Source of the DNA: Myxococcales bacterium
Lineage (GTDB): Bacteria > Myxococcota_A > Polyangia > Polyangiales > Polyangiaceae
Reading direction: 5' to 3'
Assembly: GCA_016703425.1 (NCBI GenBank)
Contig: JADJCA010000013.1
Span: 186,001 to 250,000 of the forward strand
Length of the DNA: 64,000 nt
Shown here: piece by piece, positions 8,500 through 17,022 of the stretch
Numbering within the stretch: position 1 is the first letter of the stretch
Layout of the letters: every line of letters starts with the position of its first letter
Notes under the pieces: model-generated
Database searches by the model: none
Told to the model about the DNA's origin: nothing
What the model saw: only the letters and a program-made list of their open reading frames with translations
Made by a program: the position numbers and the translations under genes

Positions 8500-9786
8500 G
8501 TGAGCGACGTCCCTCGCGGCAAGCTCGGGCGCCTGTCGCGGCTCGTGTCGTTGGGCGTCAAGGGAGGGGCCGGCGCGCTCTTGGGCCGTGACCCGACCGT
8601 CGCCGCGGCGGAAGCGGCGAAGGTGCTCGGCAACCTCCGCGGCCTCGCCGCGAAGGTGGGCCAGATGGGCAGCTACGTCGACGGCCTCGTGCCGGAAGCG
8701 CAGCGCGAGGCCTACGAGAACTCGCTCCGCGTTCTAAGGGCGCAGGCGCCGCGCTCCTCCCCCACCGCGATCCGCGCCCTCGTGGAGTCCGAGCTTGGGG
8801 GCCCCATCGACAAACTCTTCGCGACGTGGAGCGATGATCCCATCGCGAGCGCGTCCATCGGCCAAGTGCACCGCGCGACCCTCGCCGACGGCACCGTCGT
8901 CGCCGTGAAGGTGCAGCACCCGGGTATTCGGCAGGCCGTCGAGAGCGATCTATCGAGCGCCAGCGTGCTCGAGGCGCTCGTGGGCACACTCGGCGGGCGG
9001 CGCTTCGACTCGAAGACCCTCTTCGAGGTCGTGCGGAGCCGCTTTCGCGAAGAGCTCGACTATGCGCTCGAAGGACAGAGGCTCGTCCGCTTCGCCAAGC
9101 TCCACGCAGGCGACGAGACGATTCGCGTGCCTGCGCTCGTCACCAGTCATTCCACGAAGAGCGTCCTGACGACCCAATTCGCCGAGGGCGGCTCGTACGA
9201 TGACGCCATCGCCGCTGCGCCGAAAGACCGGCTCGCGTACGCCGACACGATGTGGCGCTTCGTCTTCAAGGGCACGCTCATCGGGCGAATGTTCAACGCC
9301 GACCCGCACCCGGGAAACTACATCTTTCACGAGCGCGGCTCGGTCACCTTCCTCGACTACGGCTGCGTCCAGGAGCTCTCGCCTCACCATTGGCCGCTTT
9401 CGCGGGCCCTGCACCGCGCTGCGCTCGACAAGGATCAGAAAGCCTTCGGCGAAGCCGTGTCGGCGATGATCTCGGCGAAGCCTGGCGCCCTGGAGCGCAT
9501 GGGGCAAGACTTCTGCCGCGCCTGCTTCGAGCCGCTCTTCGCGTCGCCCTTCCGCATCACCCGAACGTACGCGGCGGGCCTCGTCGACCAATTCAAGGCC
9601 ATGACGGTGGCCGCAAGGCAACTGCCGGAGGACGAGTTTTTCACCATGCCTCCCGAAATGCTCTTCATGAATCGGCTCCAGTTCGGCTTCTACTCGGTGC
9701 TCGCGCGCCTTGACGTCGAGGTCGACTTCGCCGCGGTGGAGCGCGCGTTCATGGCGGAAGCCGACGACGGCCCCGGCGGTAGGTAG
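8500..9786 (+). CDS. ABC1/UbiB (AarF)-family atypical kinase
   Basis: 428-aa ABC1-type protein-kinase-like ATPase. The family supports isoprenoid quinone biosynthesis or lipid homeostasis (UbiB, COQ8). The family marks are in order: the KxGQ motif (AKVGQMGSYVDG), the Ala-rich nucleotide loop (ASASIGQVH), the lysine strand (VAVKVQHPG), catalytic NADPHPGN and metal-binding FLDYG. There is no C-terminal hydrophobic tail of the UbiB type, so it could be a soluble ABC1 member. The GTG at 8500 is chosen as the start because homology begins right after it and GGAG lies 12 nt upstream; the open frame to 8347 overlaps the divergent gene's promoter. No quinone genes are nearby. Confidence 0.85.
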   Translation: MSDVPRGKLGRLSRLVSLGVKGGAGALLGRDPTVAAAEAAKVLGNLRGLAAKVGQMGSYVDGLVPEAQREAYENSLRVLRAQAPRSSPTAIRALVESELGGPIDKLFATWSDDPIASASIGQVHRATLADGTVVAVKVQHPGIRQAVESDLSSASVLEALVGTLGGRRFDSKTLFEVVRSRFREELDYALEGQRLVRFAKLHAGDETIRVPALVTSHSTKSVLTTQFAEGGSYDDAIAAAPKDRLAYADTMWRFVFKGTLIGRMFNADPHPGNYIFHERGSVTFLDYGCVQELSPHHWPLSRALHRAALDKDQKAFGEAVSAMISAKPGALERMGQDFCRACFEPLFASPFRITRTYAAGLVDQFKAMTVAARQLPEDEFFTMPPEMLFMNRLQFGFYSVLARLDVEVDFAAVERAFMAEADDGPGGR

Positions 9787-9804
9787 GAGCCGAACGGCAT
9801 CTGT

Positions 9805-9882
9805 GTGGCAGGCCGGGGTGGCAGGCCGGGGTGGCAGGCCGGGGTGGCAGGCCGGTGTGGCAGGCCGGTTCTGGCAGGCCGT
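9805..9882. repeat. Tandem repeat, six copies of a 13-bp unit
   Basis: The core GGCAGGCC occurs at 9807, 9820, 9833, 9846, 9859 and 9873, giving a 13-bp period with one 14-bp step. The array sits in the 211-bp gap between the ABC1 kinase and the following lipoprotein gene. It has no spacers of CRISPR type and is too short for a clustered operator with confidence. Confidence 0.9.
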
Positions 9883-9997
9883 CGGCGGCGCGCCGCGCCT
9901 CGATAAAACCTTGCACAGGTGCCGAGAACCAAGAACGCTATCCATCGTGCACCGCGTTGCCTATGGCTGCGCGCCCGCGTGCCCGGAGAATTTCACG

Positions 9998-11455
9998 ATG
10001 CGACACGGCCATTCTTTCTTTTCATCAGCCTCGCGTCGCGCCCGCGCCCGACGAAGCACCTTGTCTCTCGTCGCGGCGACGAGCGCCCTCGGAGTCTTTG
10101 CGCTGCTGTCACCCGCCTGCGGCTCGAGCGAGGGGACGGGAGCCACCACCGGCGGGGGTGACCTCGACGCGACGACCGACGGCAACAATCCTTTCGCGAG
10201 CGGCGATGGCGGCAAAGGCCCGTGCCAAGGACTCGAGTGCGCCGTCGCCAAGTGCACCGGTGGTGGGTCGACGACGATAAGCGGAACCGTGTTAGCGCCC
10301 AACGGGACCTTGCCGCTCTACAACGCGGTGGTCTACGTCCCCAACGCGCCGCTCGCGCCCATTCCCGAGGGCGCGTCGTGTGATCGCTGCGGAGACGTCT
10401 CCGGTAGCCCCGTGGCCGCGACGCTCACGGACACGAACGGGAAGTTCACCTTGAAGAACGTCCCGTCGGGCAAAGACATCCCGCTCGTGGTCCAAGTCGG
10501 CAAGTGGCGCCGCGAGCTCAAGATCCCGCAGGTGAGTGACTGCGTCGATCACCCCGTCGCGAAGGCCGACACGCGGCTCCCGAAGAATCAGAGCGAAGGG
10601 CACATCCCCAAGATCGCCGTCACCACGGGCCAGTGTGATCATCTCGCGTGCCTCCTGCCGAAGCTTGGCCTCGACGCCACCGAGTACACGACCAACACGG
10701 GCGCTGGGCGGCTTCATCTTTATCGAGGGGCAACACACGAGAGTGTTCCTGCCCCCGCACCGACGGGAACGCCCGACGCGATGACGCTCTGGGGAAGCGT
10801 CGACACGCTGAAGAAGTACGACATGGTCATGTTCTCGTGCGAGTGCGGCGAGCACAACGAGACCAAGCCGAACTCGGCCAAGACGGCGCTCTACGAATAC
10901 GCGAAGCTCGGCGGGCGCGTGTTCACGTCGCACTACCATTACACGTGGTTCCAGAACAGCCCGATACCCGAGCTCACCTCGCTCGCCGAGTGGGCCGGGG
11001 ACGGCAAGGCGAAGTCGGGGAGCGAACTCCCGTTTCTCGTGGACCAGACGTTCCCAAAGGGCCAAGCGCTGGCCGAATGGCTCGTCAACGTCGCCGCGTC
11101 CTCCAAGAAGGGGGAGATGCCCATCAACCAGCCCCGGGAGGACGTCGTCGGCGTCAAAGCCGGCACGACGCGCTGGGTCTACAACAAGCCCTTCGCCGGT
11201 GATCCCGAGACGACGAAATACCTGAGCTTCAACGCGCCCGTCGGCGCGCCCATCGAGAATCAGTGCGGCAAGGTCGTCTTCGGCGACATGCACATCACGG
11301 GCGCGCCCACGACCACGCTCCCCGACAACAGCTTTCCTGCGTCGTGCCCGCCGACCCTCACGCCGGAAGAGAAGGCGCTCATCTTCCTCTTCTTCGACTT
11401 GGCGTCTTGCGTTCAGAAAGAAGAAGAGCCGCCGAAGCCGCCGGTCATTCGCTGA
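9998..11455 (+). CDS. Lipoprotein with carboxypeptidase-regulatory-like and GATase-like domains (paralogue A)
   Basis: 485-aa exported lipoprotein. A signal peptide with lipobox-like LLSPAC is followed by a Gly/Asp/Thr linker. Next comes a beta-sandwich of carboxypeptidase-regulatory type (about 90-180) containing GTVLAPNGTLPLYNAVVYVP and CDRCGDVSG. The second half has YDMVMFSCECGEHNET and GGRVFTSHYHYTWFQN, a pattern that recalls ThuA or glutamine-amidotransferase-like folds. No protease or hydrolase triad is obvious. The closest relative in view is the 46.8-48.3 kb gene, matching along almost the whole length, so this is an old duplication. The start is ATG 9998 with GGAGAA 8 nt upstream. 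Function unknown. Confidence 0.8.
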   Translation: MRHGHSFFSSASRRARARRSTLSLVAATSALGVFALLSPACGSSEGTGATTGGGDLDATTDGNNPFASGDGGKGPCQGLECAVAKCTGGGSTTISGTVLAPNGTLPLYNAVVYVPNAPLAPIPEGASCDRCGDVSGSPVAATLTDTNGKFTLKNVPSGKDIPLVVQVGKWRRELKIPQVSDCVDHPVAKADTRLPKNQSEGHIPKIAVTTGQCDHLACLLPKLGLDATEYTTNTGAGRLHLYRGATHESVPAPAPTGTPDAMTLWGSVDTLKKYDMVMFSCECGEHNETKPNSAKTALYEYAKLGGRVFTSHYHYTWFQNSPIPELTSLAEWAGDGKAKSGSELPFLVDQTFPKGQALAEWLVNVAASSKKGEMPINQPREDVVGVKAGTTRWVYNKPFAGDPETTKYLSFNAPVGAPIENQCGKVVFGDMHITGAPTTTLPDNSFPASCPPTLTPEEKALIFLFFDLASCVQKEEEPPKPPVIR

Positions 11456-11532
11456 AGGCCGCGGCGCGCGAGCCAGCCGAGGTCGACCGGTCCGCTATGG
11501 CAAAGGCCCGCCGCGGGAGGTAACGTCGCGGC

Positions 11533-12144
11533 GTGTCCGACCCCGCCCCGCTCTCCTTCGGAGCCCGCTTTTTCTACGCCTGGGCCTGTTTCTTCAAGGT
11601 CCTCTTCGACGGCACCTTCGCCGCCCGCGCCAAAGCCCTCGAGGCTCCGGCGCCGGCCTTCGTAAAGGAAGACCCGGCCGAGCCACCGGAAACCCGCGTC
11701 GAGCGTTCCGCGGCGCGGGCCCGCAGCATCAGTGCGGCGCCCCGTTCCGACGCAAGCGGTGACGCGACCCGAGACGGCGCCCTGCAACTCTTGGCGCTGC
11801 TCCAGCGAGACGGACGACTCGTGGACTTTTTGCAGCAGGACATCGTTTCCTTCTCCGACGCCGACGTCGGCGCTGCCGCGCGCGTCGTCCACGAGGGATG
11901 CAAGAAGGCGCTCTCGGGCCACGTCACCGTCGAAGCGCTCCGCAGCGAGGAGGAGGGAGCGAAGATCATCCTCGAGGCCGGCTTCGACGCGAAGGTCGTC
12001 AAGCTCACGGGCAACGTCCACGGCGAGGCACCCTTCAAGGGCACGCTGCGCCACAAGGGGTGGCGGGCGACGACCATTTCCCTGCCCGAGCTGGTCGCGG
12101 GCCACGACGCGCGCGTGCTCGCGCCGGCGGAGATCGAGCTATGA
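11533..12144 (+). CDS. DUF2760 protein of the Hsp70 module
   Basis: 203-aa cytosolic protein. The C-terminal two thirds match the DUF2760 pattern (LLALLQRDGRLVDFLQQDI, then HKGWRATTISLPEL and a final VLAPAEIEL). The N-terminus has an amphipathic or hydrophobic stretch (FFYAWACFFKVLF) and a variable Ala/Arg linker. DUF2760 genes are known to sit beside unusual Hsp70 genes. Here the stop codon overlaps the next ATG (ATGA), so it is translationally coupled to the first Hsp70. It is probably an accessory subunit or co-chaperone of that pair, which is an inference from linkage. Start is GTG at 11533. Confidence 0.85.
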   Translation: MSDPAPLSFGARFFYAWACFFKVLFDGTFAARAKALEAPAPAFVKEDPAEPPETRVERSAARARSISAAPRSDASGDATRDGALQLLALLQRDGRLVDFLQQDIVSFSDADVGAAARVVHEGCKKALSGHVTVEALRSEEEGAKIILEAGFDAKVVKLTGNVHGEAPFKGTLRHKGWRATTISLPELVAGHDARVLAPAEIEL

Positions 12145-13961
12145 CCGCCAAGTACGTCGTCGGTATCGACCTCGGCACTACGCACACGGCCATCGCCTCG
12201 GCGCGCCTCGACGAAGAGAAGCCTGAAGTCGAGGTGCTCTCGCTGCCCCAGCTCGTGAGCACAAGCAGCGTCGACGCGCGTCCCCTCTTGCCGTCGTTCC
12301 TCTACTTCGCGCACGAGAGCGAAGGGGCGATGAAGCTTCCGTGGAACGAAGACCGCCGCTTCGCCGTTGGCGAATACGCACGAGCGCGCGCCATTGAGGC
12401 GCCCACGCGGGTGGTCTCGAGCGCCAAGAGCTGGCTGTGCCACCCCACCGTCGACCGCCGCGGTCCGATCCTCCCCGCCGCGGCCCCCGACGACGTGGAG
12501 AAAATCTCACCGGTCGAGGCGTCCTTCCGGCTCCTCGAACACGTGACCGAGTGCTGGGATCAAGCGCATCCCGATGCGCCGCTCGTCGAACAAGAGGTGG
12601 TGCTCACGGTGCCGGCGTCTTTCGACGCGGCGGCGCGGGAGCTCACCGCCGAGGCGGCCATGGCCGCGGGCCTCGAAAACCTGACGCTGCTCGAAGAGCC
12701 GCAGGCGGCGCTCTATTCGTGGATCGCCAAGAGCGGCGACGGGTGGAGGAAGAACGTAAAGGTCGGCGACGTCATCCTCGTCGTCGACGTCGGCGGCGGC
12801 ACAACGGACTTCTCCGCCATCGTCGCCAGCGACAAGGACGGCTCCTTGGAGATGCACCGCGTCGCCGTGGGCGATCACATCCTCTTGGGCGGCGACAACA
12901 TGGACCTGGCGCTCGCGCACCTCGTCGGCAGGCGCCTCGAGGAGAGCGGCAAAGAGGTCGACAAGATCCAGTTCGCGAGCCTCACCCACGCGTGCCGCGC
13001 CGCCAAGGAGCGCCTCTTCGTGGACGGCAAGGTGAACAAGGTCCCCATCGCCGTCGCGTCGCGCGGCTCGAAGCTGCTCGGCGGTGGTCTCAAGGAGGAG
13101 GTGACGCGCGAGGAGGTGATGAAGCTCGTCGTCGAAGGCTTCTTTCCCTCCGTTGCGGCCGACGCTCGGCCCGCGGCTCGAGCGCGAACGGCGCTCACGC
13201 AGATGGGCTTGCCCTACGCTTCCGATGCGGCGATCACGAAGCACATGGCGGCGTTCTTGGCCCGCCAGCTCGACGCCGTGGAAAGCAACGCAAAGGGCGG
13301 CGCGCGGATGCTTCGCCCTACGGCGCTCCTCTTCAACGGCGGCGTCATGAAGGCCGCCGCGCTGCGAGAGCGCCTCGTCACGACGCTCAACGGTTGGCTC
13401 GCGGAAGCGGGCGCTCCGCCGGTCCGCATTCTCGAGGGCGCCGACCTGGACTTGGCCGTCGCGCGCGGAGCGGCGGCCTTCGGGCTCGCCAAGCGCGGTC
13501 GGGGCCTCCGCATTCGCGGTGGCACGGCCCGCGCGTACTACGTCGGCATCGAGAGCTCGGTCCCGGCAGTCCCCGGCCTGCCGCCACCGATGACCGCACT
13601 ATGCGTCGCGCCCTTCGGCATGGAGGAGGGCACCGTCGTGGAGCTACCGGCGCATGAATTGGGCGCCGTCGTCGGCGAGCCCGTGCAGTTTCGCTTCTTC
13701 GGTTCATCCACGCGCCGCGCCGACGTGGCAGGCACGACCCTCGAGCGCATCAGGCCCGAGGAGCTTGAGGAGCTGCCCGCCGTTGCCGTCACCTTGCCTG
13801 CGAAAGGGCGCCACGCCGGAGAGGTCGTGGAGGTTCGGCTCCGCTCCCATGTGACCGAGATCGGAACCCTTGAGCTCGAAGCGGTCCCCACGAAGGCGCT
13901 GCAAGCCGACGAGCGATTCAAGGTCGAGCTTTCGCTCCGAAACAACGCCACCGACCAGTAA
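12141..13961 (+). CDS. Hsp70-family chaperone (short, DUF2760-linked)
   Basis: 606-aa Hsp70/actin-fold ATPase. Phosphate loop 1 is GIDLGTTHTAIA, phosphate loop 2 is VVDVGGGTTDFS and the adenosine motif is LFNGGVMKA. The nucleotide-binding domain runs to about residue 460, and the remaining 140 residues form a short beta-rich substrate-binding part with no helical lid or EEVD-like tail. It is diverged from DnaK: cysteine and tryptophan patterns such as SAKSWLCHPTVDRRGPILPA are shared only with its downstream neighbour. ATG overlaps the stop of the DUF2760 gene, and the next Hsp70 follows after 2 bp. Clients and nucleotide-exchange partners are unknown; no DnaJ or GrpE lies nearby. Confidence 0.9.
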   Translation: MTAKYVVGIDLGTTHTAIASARLDEEKPEVEVLSLPQLVSTSSVDARPLLPSFLYFAHESEGAMKLPWNEDRRFAVGEYARARAIEAPTRVVSSAKSWLCHPTVDRRGPILPAAAPDDVEKISPVEASFRLLEHVTECWDQAHPDAPLVEQEVVLTVPASFDAAARELTAEAAMAAGLENLTLLEEPQAALYSWIAKSGDGWRKNVKVGDVILVVDVGGGTTDFSAIVASDKDGSLEMHRVAVGDHILLGGDNMDLALAHLVGRRLEESGKEVDKIQFASLTHACRAAKERLFVDGKVNKVPIAVASRGSKLLGGGLKEEVTREEVMKLVVEGFFPSVAADARPAARARTALTQMGLPYASDAAITKHMAAFLARQLDAVESNAKGGARMLRPTALLFNGGVMKAAALRERLVTTLNGWLAEAGAPPVRILEGADLDLAVARGAAAFGLAKRGRGLRIRGGTARAYYVGIESSVPAVPGLPPPMTALCVAPFGMEEGTVVELPAHELGAVVGEPVQFRFFGSSTRRADVAGTTLERIRPEELEELPAVAVTLPAKGRHAGEVVEVRLRSHVTEIGTLELEAVPTKALQADERFKVELSLRNNATDQ

Positions 13962-13963
13962 CG

Positions 13964-16828
13964 ATGACCGCGCGACCGATTGTCGGCATCGATCTCGGCA
14001 CGACGCACACCGTCGTAGCTTTCGGTGACGCGACGACGAGGCCTCAGATCTTCCTCGTGCCTCAGCTCGTCGACGCGGCGCACACGGAGCCGCGCCCGCT
14101 CTACCCGTCGTTCCTCTATGCGCCGCCGGCGGCGGAGCTCGATTCAACGCCCAACGTGTTCGGAGATGCGCCGTTCGTTACCGGTGACTTCGCGAAGCGG
14201 CGCGCCGCCGAGGTGCCGGGGCGCGTGATCACCTCGGCCAAGAGCTGGCTTTGCCACACGGGCGTCGATCGTACGGCGCCCATCTTGCCGTGGGGCACCG
14301 ACGACGCCGACGGGGTGCCTACGCTCTCGCCGCTCGAGGCGAGCGCGCGACTCCTGGCGCACGTGCGCCGCGCGTGGGACGCCGCGCACCCCGATACGCC
14401 GCTCTTCGAAGCCGACGTCGTCCTCACCGTTCCCGCATCCTTCGACGAAGCGGCGCGCGAGCTGACGGTGCGTGCCGCAGAGCTCGCAGGCCTCGAGGTG
14501 AGGCTGCTCGAGGAGCCGCTCGCGGCCTTCTACGACTACCTCAGCGGCGCCACCCAAGAGGCGATGCGAGCGCTCGCAGCGAACACCGGCGGCGAGGCGT
14601 TCGTGCTCGTCGTCGACGTGGGTGGCGGGACCACAGACCTCTCGCTCCTTCGCGTTACGGCGCGGACCAACGAGGCGCTGGCAGCCGAGCGCATCGCCGT
14701 CGGACGGCACTTGCTCCTCGGTGGCGACAACATGGATCTCGCGTTGGCCCACGCCGCAGAGTCGAAGCTTACCGGCGGCGAGCGCCTCGACGCGGCTCGC
14801 TTCGCGCAGCTCACGGCGGCGTGTCGCTCGGCCAAGGAACGGCTGCTCGCGAACGATGCGCCGAACGCTGTGCCCATCGTCGTGGCGAGCAAGGGCTCGG
14901 CCCTTGTCGGCAGAACGCTGCGAACGGAGCTCTCCCAAGCGGAGGCCACCACGCTCGTCCTCGAGGGTTTTTTTCCATTTGTTGCGGACGCCGAGCGCCC
15001 CGCGCGAAACACCGCAGGCCTCGTTAGCTTGGGGTTGCCCTACGAGCGTGACGTCGCCATCACGAGGCACGTCGCCGACTTCCTCTTGCGACACTTGCGC
15101 CACCTGCCGGAGGGCCGCAGCGTCGACGCGGTGCTCCTCAACGGCGGCGTGTTCAACGCCGCGCGCATCCGCGAGCGCATGGCGCAGGTGTTGTCGAACC
15201 GGGGCGCGAGGTCGCTCACCGTGTTGCCTCACGGCGATCCCGATCTCGCCGTGGCGCGGGGCGCGGTCCACTACGGACTCGCGCTCCGCGGCGAGGCGCT
15301 CAAGATCACCGCCGGCGCGCCACGGGCGTATTACGTTGGGCTTCGGTCCGAAGGCCACGCGCCGCGCGCCATGTGCGTCGTCCCTCGCGGCGCCAGCGAG
15401 GGAGCTCGGCTCCGCGCGCACGCGGCCGGATTGACCCTCGTCGTCGGCCGACCGGTAAGGTTCGACCTCTACACGTCCGATGACGCCCCGCAGGAGGAGG
15501 CAGGCGACCTCGTCGACCTACGCAGCGGTTCATACGAGCGTGTCCCGCCGCTCTTGGTAACCTTTCCTTCCGAGGAGAACGCCGGGCCGCGGAGCAAGCG
15601 AAAGGCCGCGAGGGAGGAGACCGTCGCCATCACCCTCGAGGCCGTTCTCACCGCCGTTGGAACGCTCGAGCTGTCGTGCCTCGAGCTCGCCGAGGGCGTC
15701 GACGAAGAGCCGCGCCGCTTCCGCCTCGCCTTTGAGCTGCGCTTCGCCGACGACGGCGGAGGCAGCGACACGCAGGTGTCCCTCCCGGCGCCCGCGTCCT
15801 TTGTGCCAAAGAGTTCGCTGTCGCCGCGCTCGCTGCCGCCACGAGGACACGCGAGCGAGAAGAGCGACGCGCGCCTCGACGAGGCCGAGGACGCCATTGA
15901 TCGCGCCTTTGGCAAGCCGCGCGGCGACGCAGCCGGCGGCGGCGGCCGCGGCCGCGAAGCCAAGGACCTGGTCCGCGAGCTCGAACGAATCCTGGGCGAG
16001 CGCTCCGCGTGGACCATGGAGCGGGCGCGCGCCGTCTTCGACGCTCTCGCCATGGGAGCCCGCGCCGGCGCGCGTCGCCGTTCACCGGACCACGAACGGG
16101 TCTTCTGGATGCTCGCCGGCTATTGTCTGAGGCCAGGGTTCGGAGCTCCCGGCGACGACCAGCGCGTGACCGAGCTAGCGTCGCTGTTTCCTGCGCGACT
16201 CGCGTTTCCCGATGAGCCGCGCGCGTTTCAACAATTCTTCATCGCCTGGCGACGCGTGGCGGGCGGGCTCGCGGAGCCCACCCAGACGGCGATTCGTGAC
16301 TTTCTCGACCCGTTTTTGGCGCCGCCCGAGGCGGGTCTGAAGAAGCCGAAGAAGCCCAAGCTGGAGGGCGATCTCGACATGCTGGAGCTCGCCGCCGCGC
16401 TGGAGCGGGTGCCCGCGGCCCGACGCGCCGAGCTCGGCGCGTGGATCGTTGAGCGCACTTGGACCGAGCGCGATCCCCGCCTCTGGGCCGCCCTCGGGCG
16501 CGTGGATGCCCGCGTCCCTGCCTACGCGAGCCTCCACCACGTGATCTCGATTCCTGCGGCGGAGCGCTTCCTCGACCATCTCCTTCGAGAAAAGTGGGAG
16601 TCCGTTGCGACGGCGGCGCGCGCGGCGCTGGACTTGGGTCGCTTCACCGGCGATCGCGCGCGCGACCTCGCGCCGCGCGTCCGACTCGAGGCCGCGAAGC
16701 GCCTCGAAGCGCTGCCGGACAAGGCCGAATGGGGCCGCGCGCTCCGCGAAGTCGTGCTCCCCACCGACGACGACCGGCGCGCGATGTTGGGCGAGGACCT
16801 GCCCGTCGGCCTCGTGTTGACGTCCTGA
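13964..16828 (+). CDS. Large Hsp70-family chaperone with C-terminal DUF3731-like domain
   Basis: 954-aa paralogue of the preceding Hsp70. The ATPase domain holds GIDLGTTHTVVA, VVDVGGGTTDLS and LLNGGVFNAARIRER. Both proteins share the SAKSWLCHTGVDR block. After the short beta substrate-binding part comes an acidic/basic linker (about 620-670), then a helical C-terminal region of about 280 residues containing ERSAWTMERARAVFDALAMG. I assign this to the DUF3731-type extension seen in large bacterial Hsp70s; the name is from memory, the extension itself is plain in the sequence. It is the third gene of the DUF2760-Hsp70-Hsp70 operon. Confidence 0.88.
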   Translation: MTARPIVGIDLGTTHTVVAFGDATTRPQIFLVPQLVDAAHTEPRPLYPSFLYAPPAAELDSTPNVFGDAPFVTGDFAKRRAAEVPGRVITSAKSWLCHTGVDRTAPILPWGTDDADGVPTLSPLEASARLLAHVRRAWDAAHPDTPLFEADVVLTVPASFDEAARELTVRAAELAGLEVRLLEEPLAAFYDYLSGATQEAMRALAANTGGEAFVLVVDVGGGTTDLSLLRVTARTNEALAAERIAVGRHLLLGGDNMDLALAHAAESKLTGGERLDAARFAQLTAACRSAKERLLANDAPNAVPIVVASKGSALVGRTLRTELSQAEATTLVLEGFFPFVADAERPARNTAGLVSLGLPYERDVAITRHVADFLLRHLRHLPEGRSVDAVLLNGGVFNAARIRERMAQVLSNRGARSLTVLPHGDPDLAVARGAVHYGLALRGEALKITAGAPRAYYVGLRSEGHAPRAMCVVPRGASEGARLRAHAAGLTLVVGRPVRFDLYTSDDAPQEEAGDLVDLRSGSYERVPPLLVTFPSEENAGPRSKRKAAREETVAITLEAVLTAVGTLELSCLELAEGVDEEPRRFRLAFELRFADDGGGSDTQVSLPAPASFVPKSSLSPRSLPPRGHASEKSDARLDEAEDAIDRAFGKPRGDAAGGGGRGREAKDLVRELERILGERSAWTMERARAVFDALAMGARAGARRRSPDHERVFWMLAGYCLRPGFGAPGDDQRVTELASLFPARLAFPDEPRAFQQFFIAWRRVAGGLAEPTQTAIRDFLDPFLAPPEAGLKKPKKPKLEGDLDMLELAAALERVPAARRAELGAWIVERTWTERDPRLWAALGRVDARVPAYASLHHVISIPAAERFLDHLLREKWESVATAARAALDLGRFTGDRARDLAPRVRLEAAKRLEALPDKAEWGRALREVVLPTDDDRRAMLGEDLPVGLVLTS

Positions 16829-17022
16829 CCGAGCCGCGCTTCCCGAAGCCCATCGCTAAGAGCGAACCTACGTTCGCGCACAAACACCGCTTCGCAAGGC
16901 CGCAGGTTCAAAGCTTCTCCGAAAAGAAAAGAACGAGTAGTTTAGGCGCGCTGTCTTGTGCCCCGCACCACGTCGCGTGCCGTTCCCAGAGGGGGGAAGC
17001 GCGCGCTGAGGAGGACTCTCCG

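Noticed and set aside
9805..9882. CRISPR array
   Set aside because: The units are contiguous 13-bp repeats without unique spacers and no cas gene is present.
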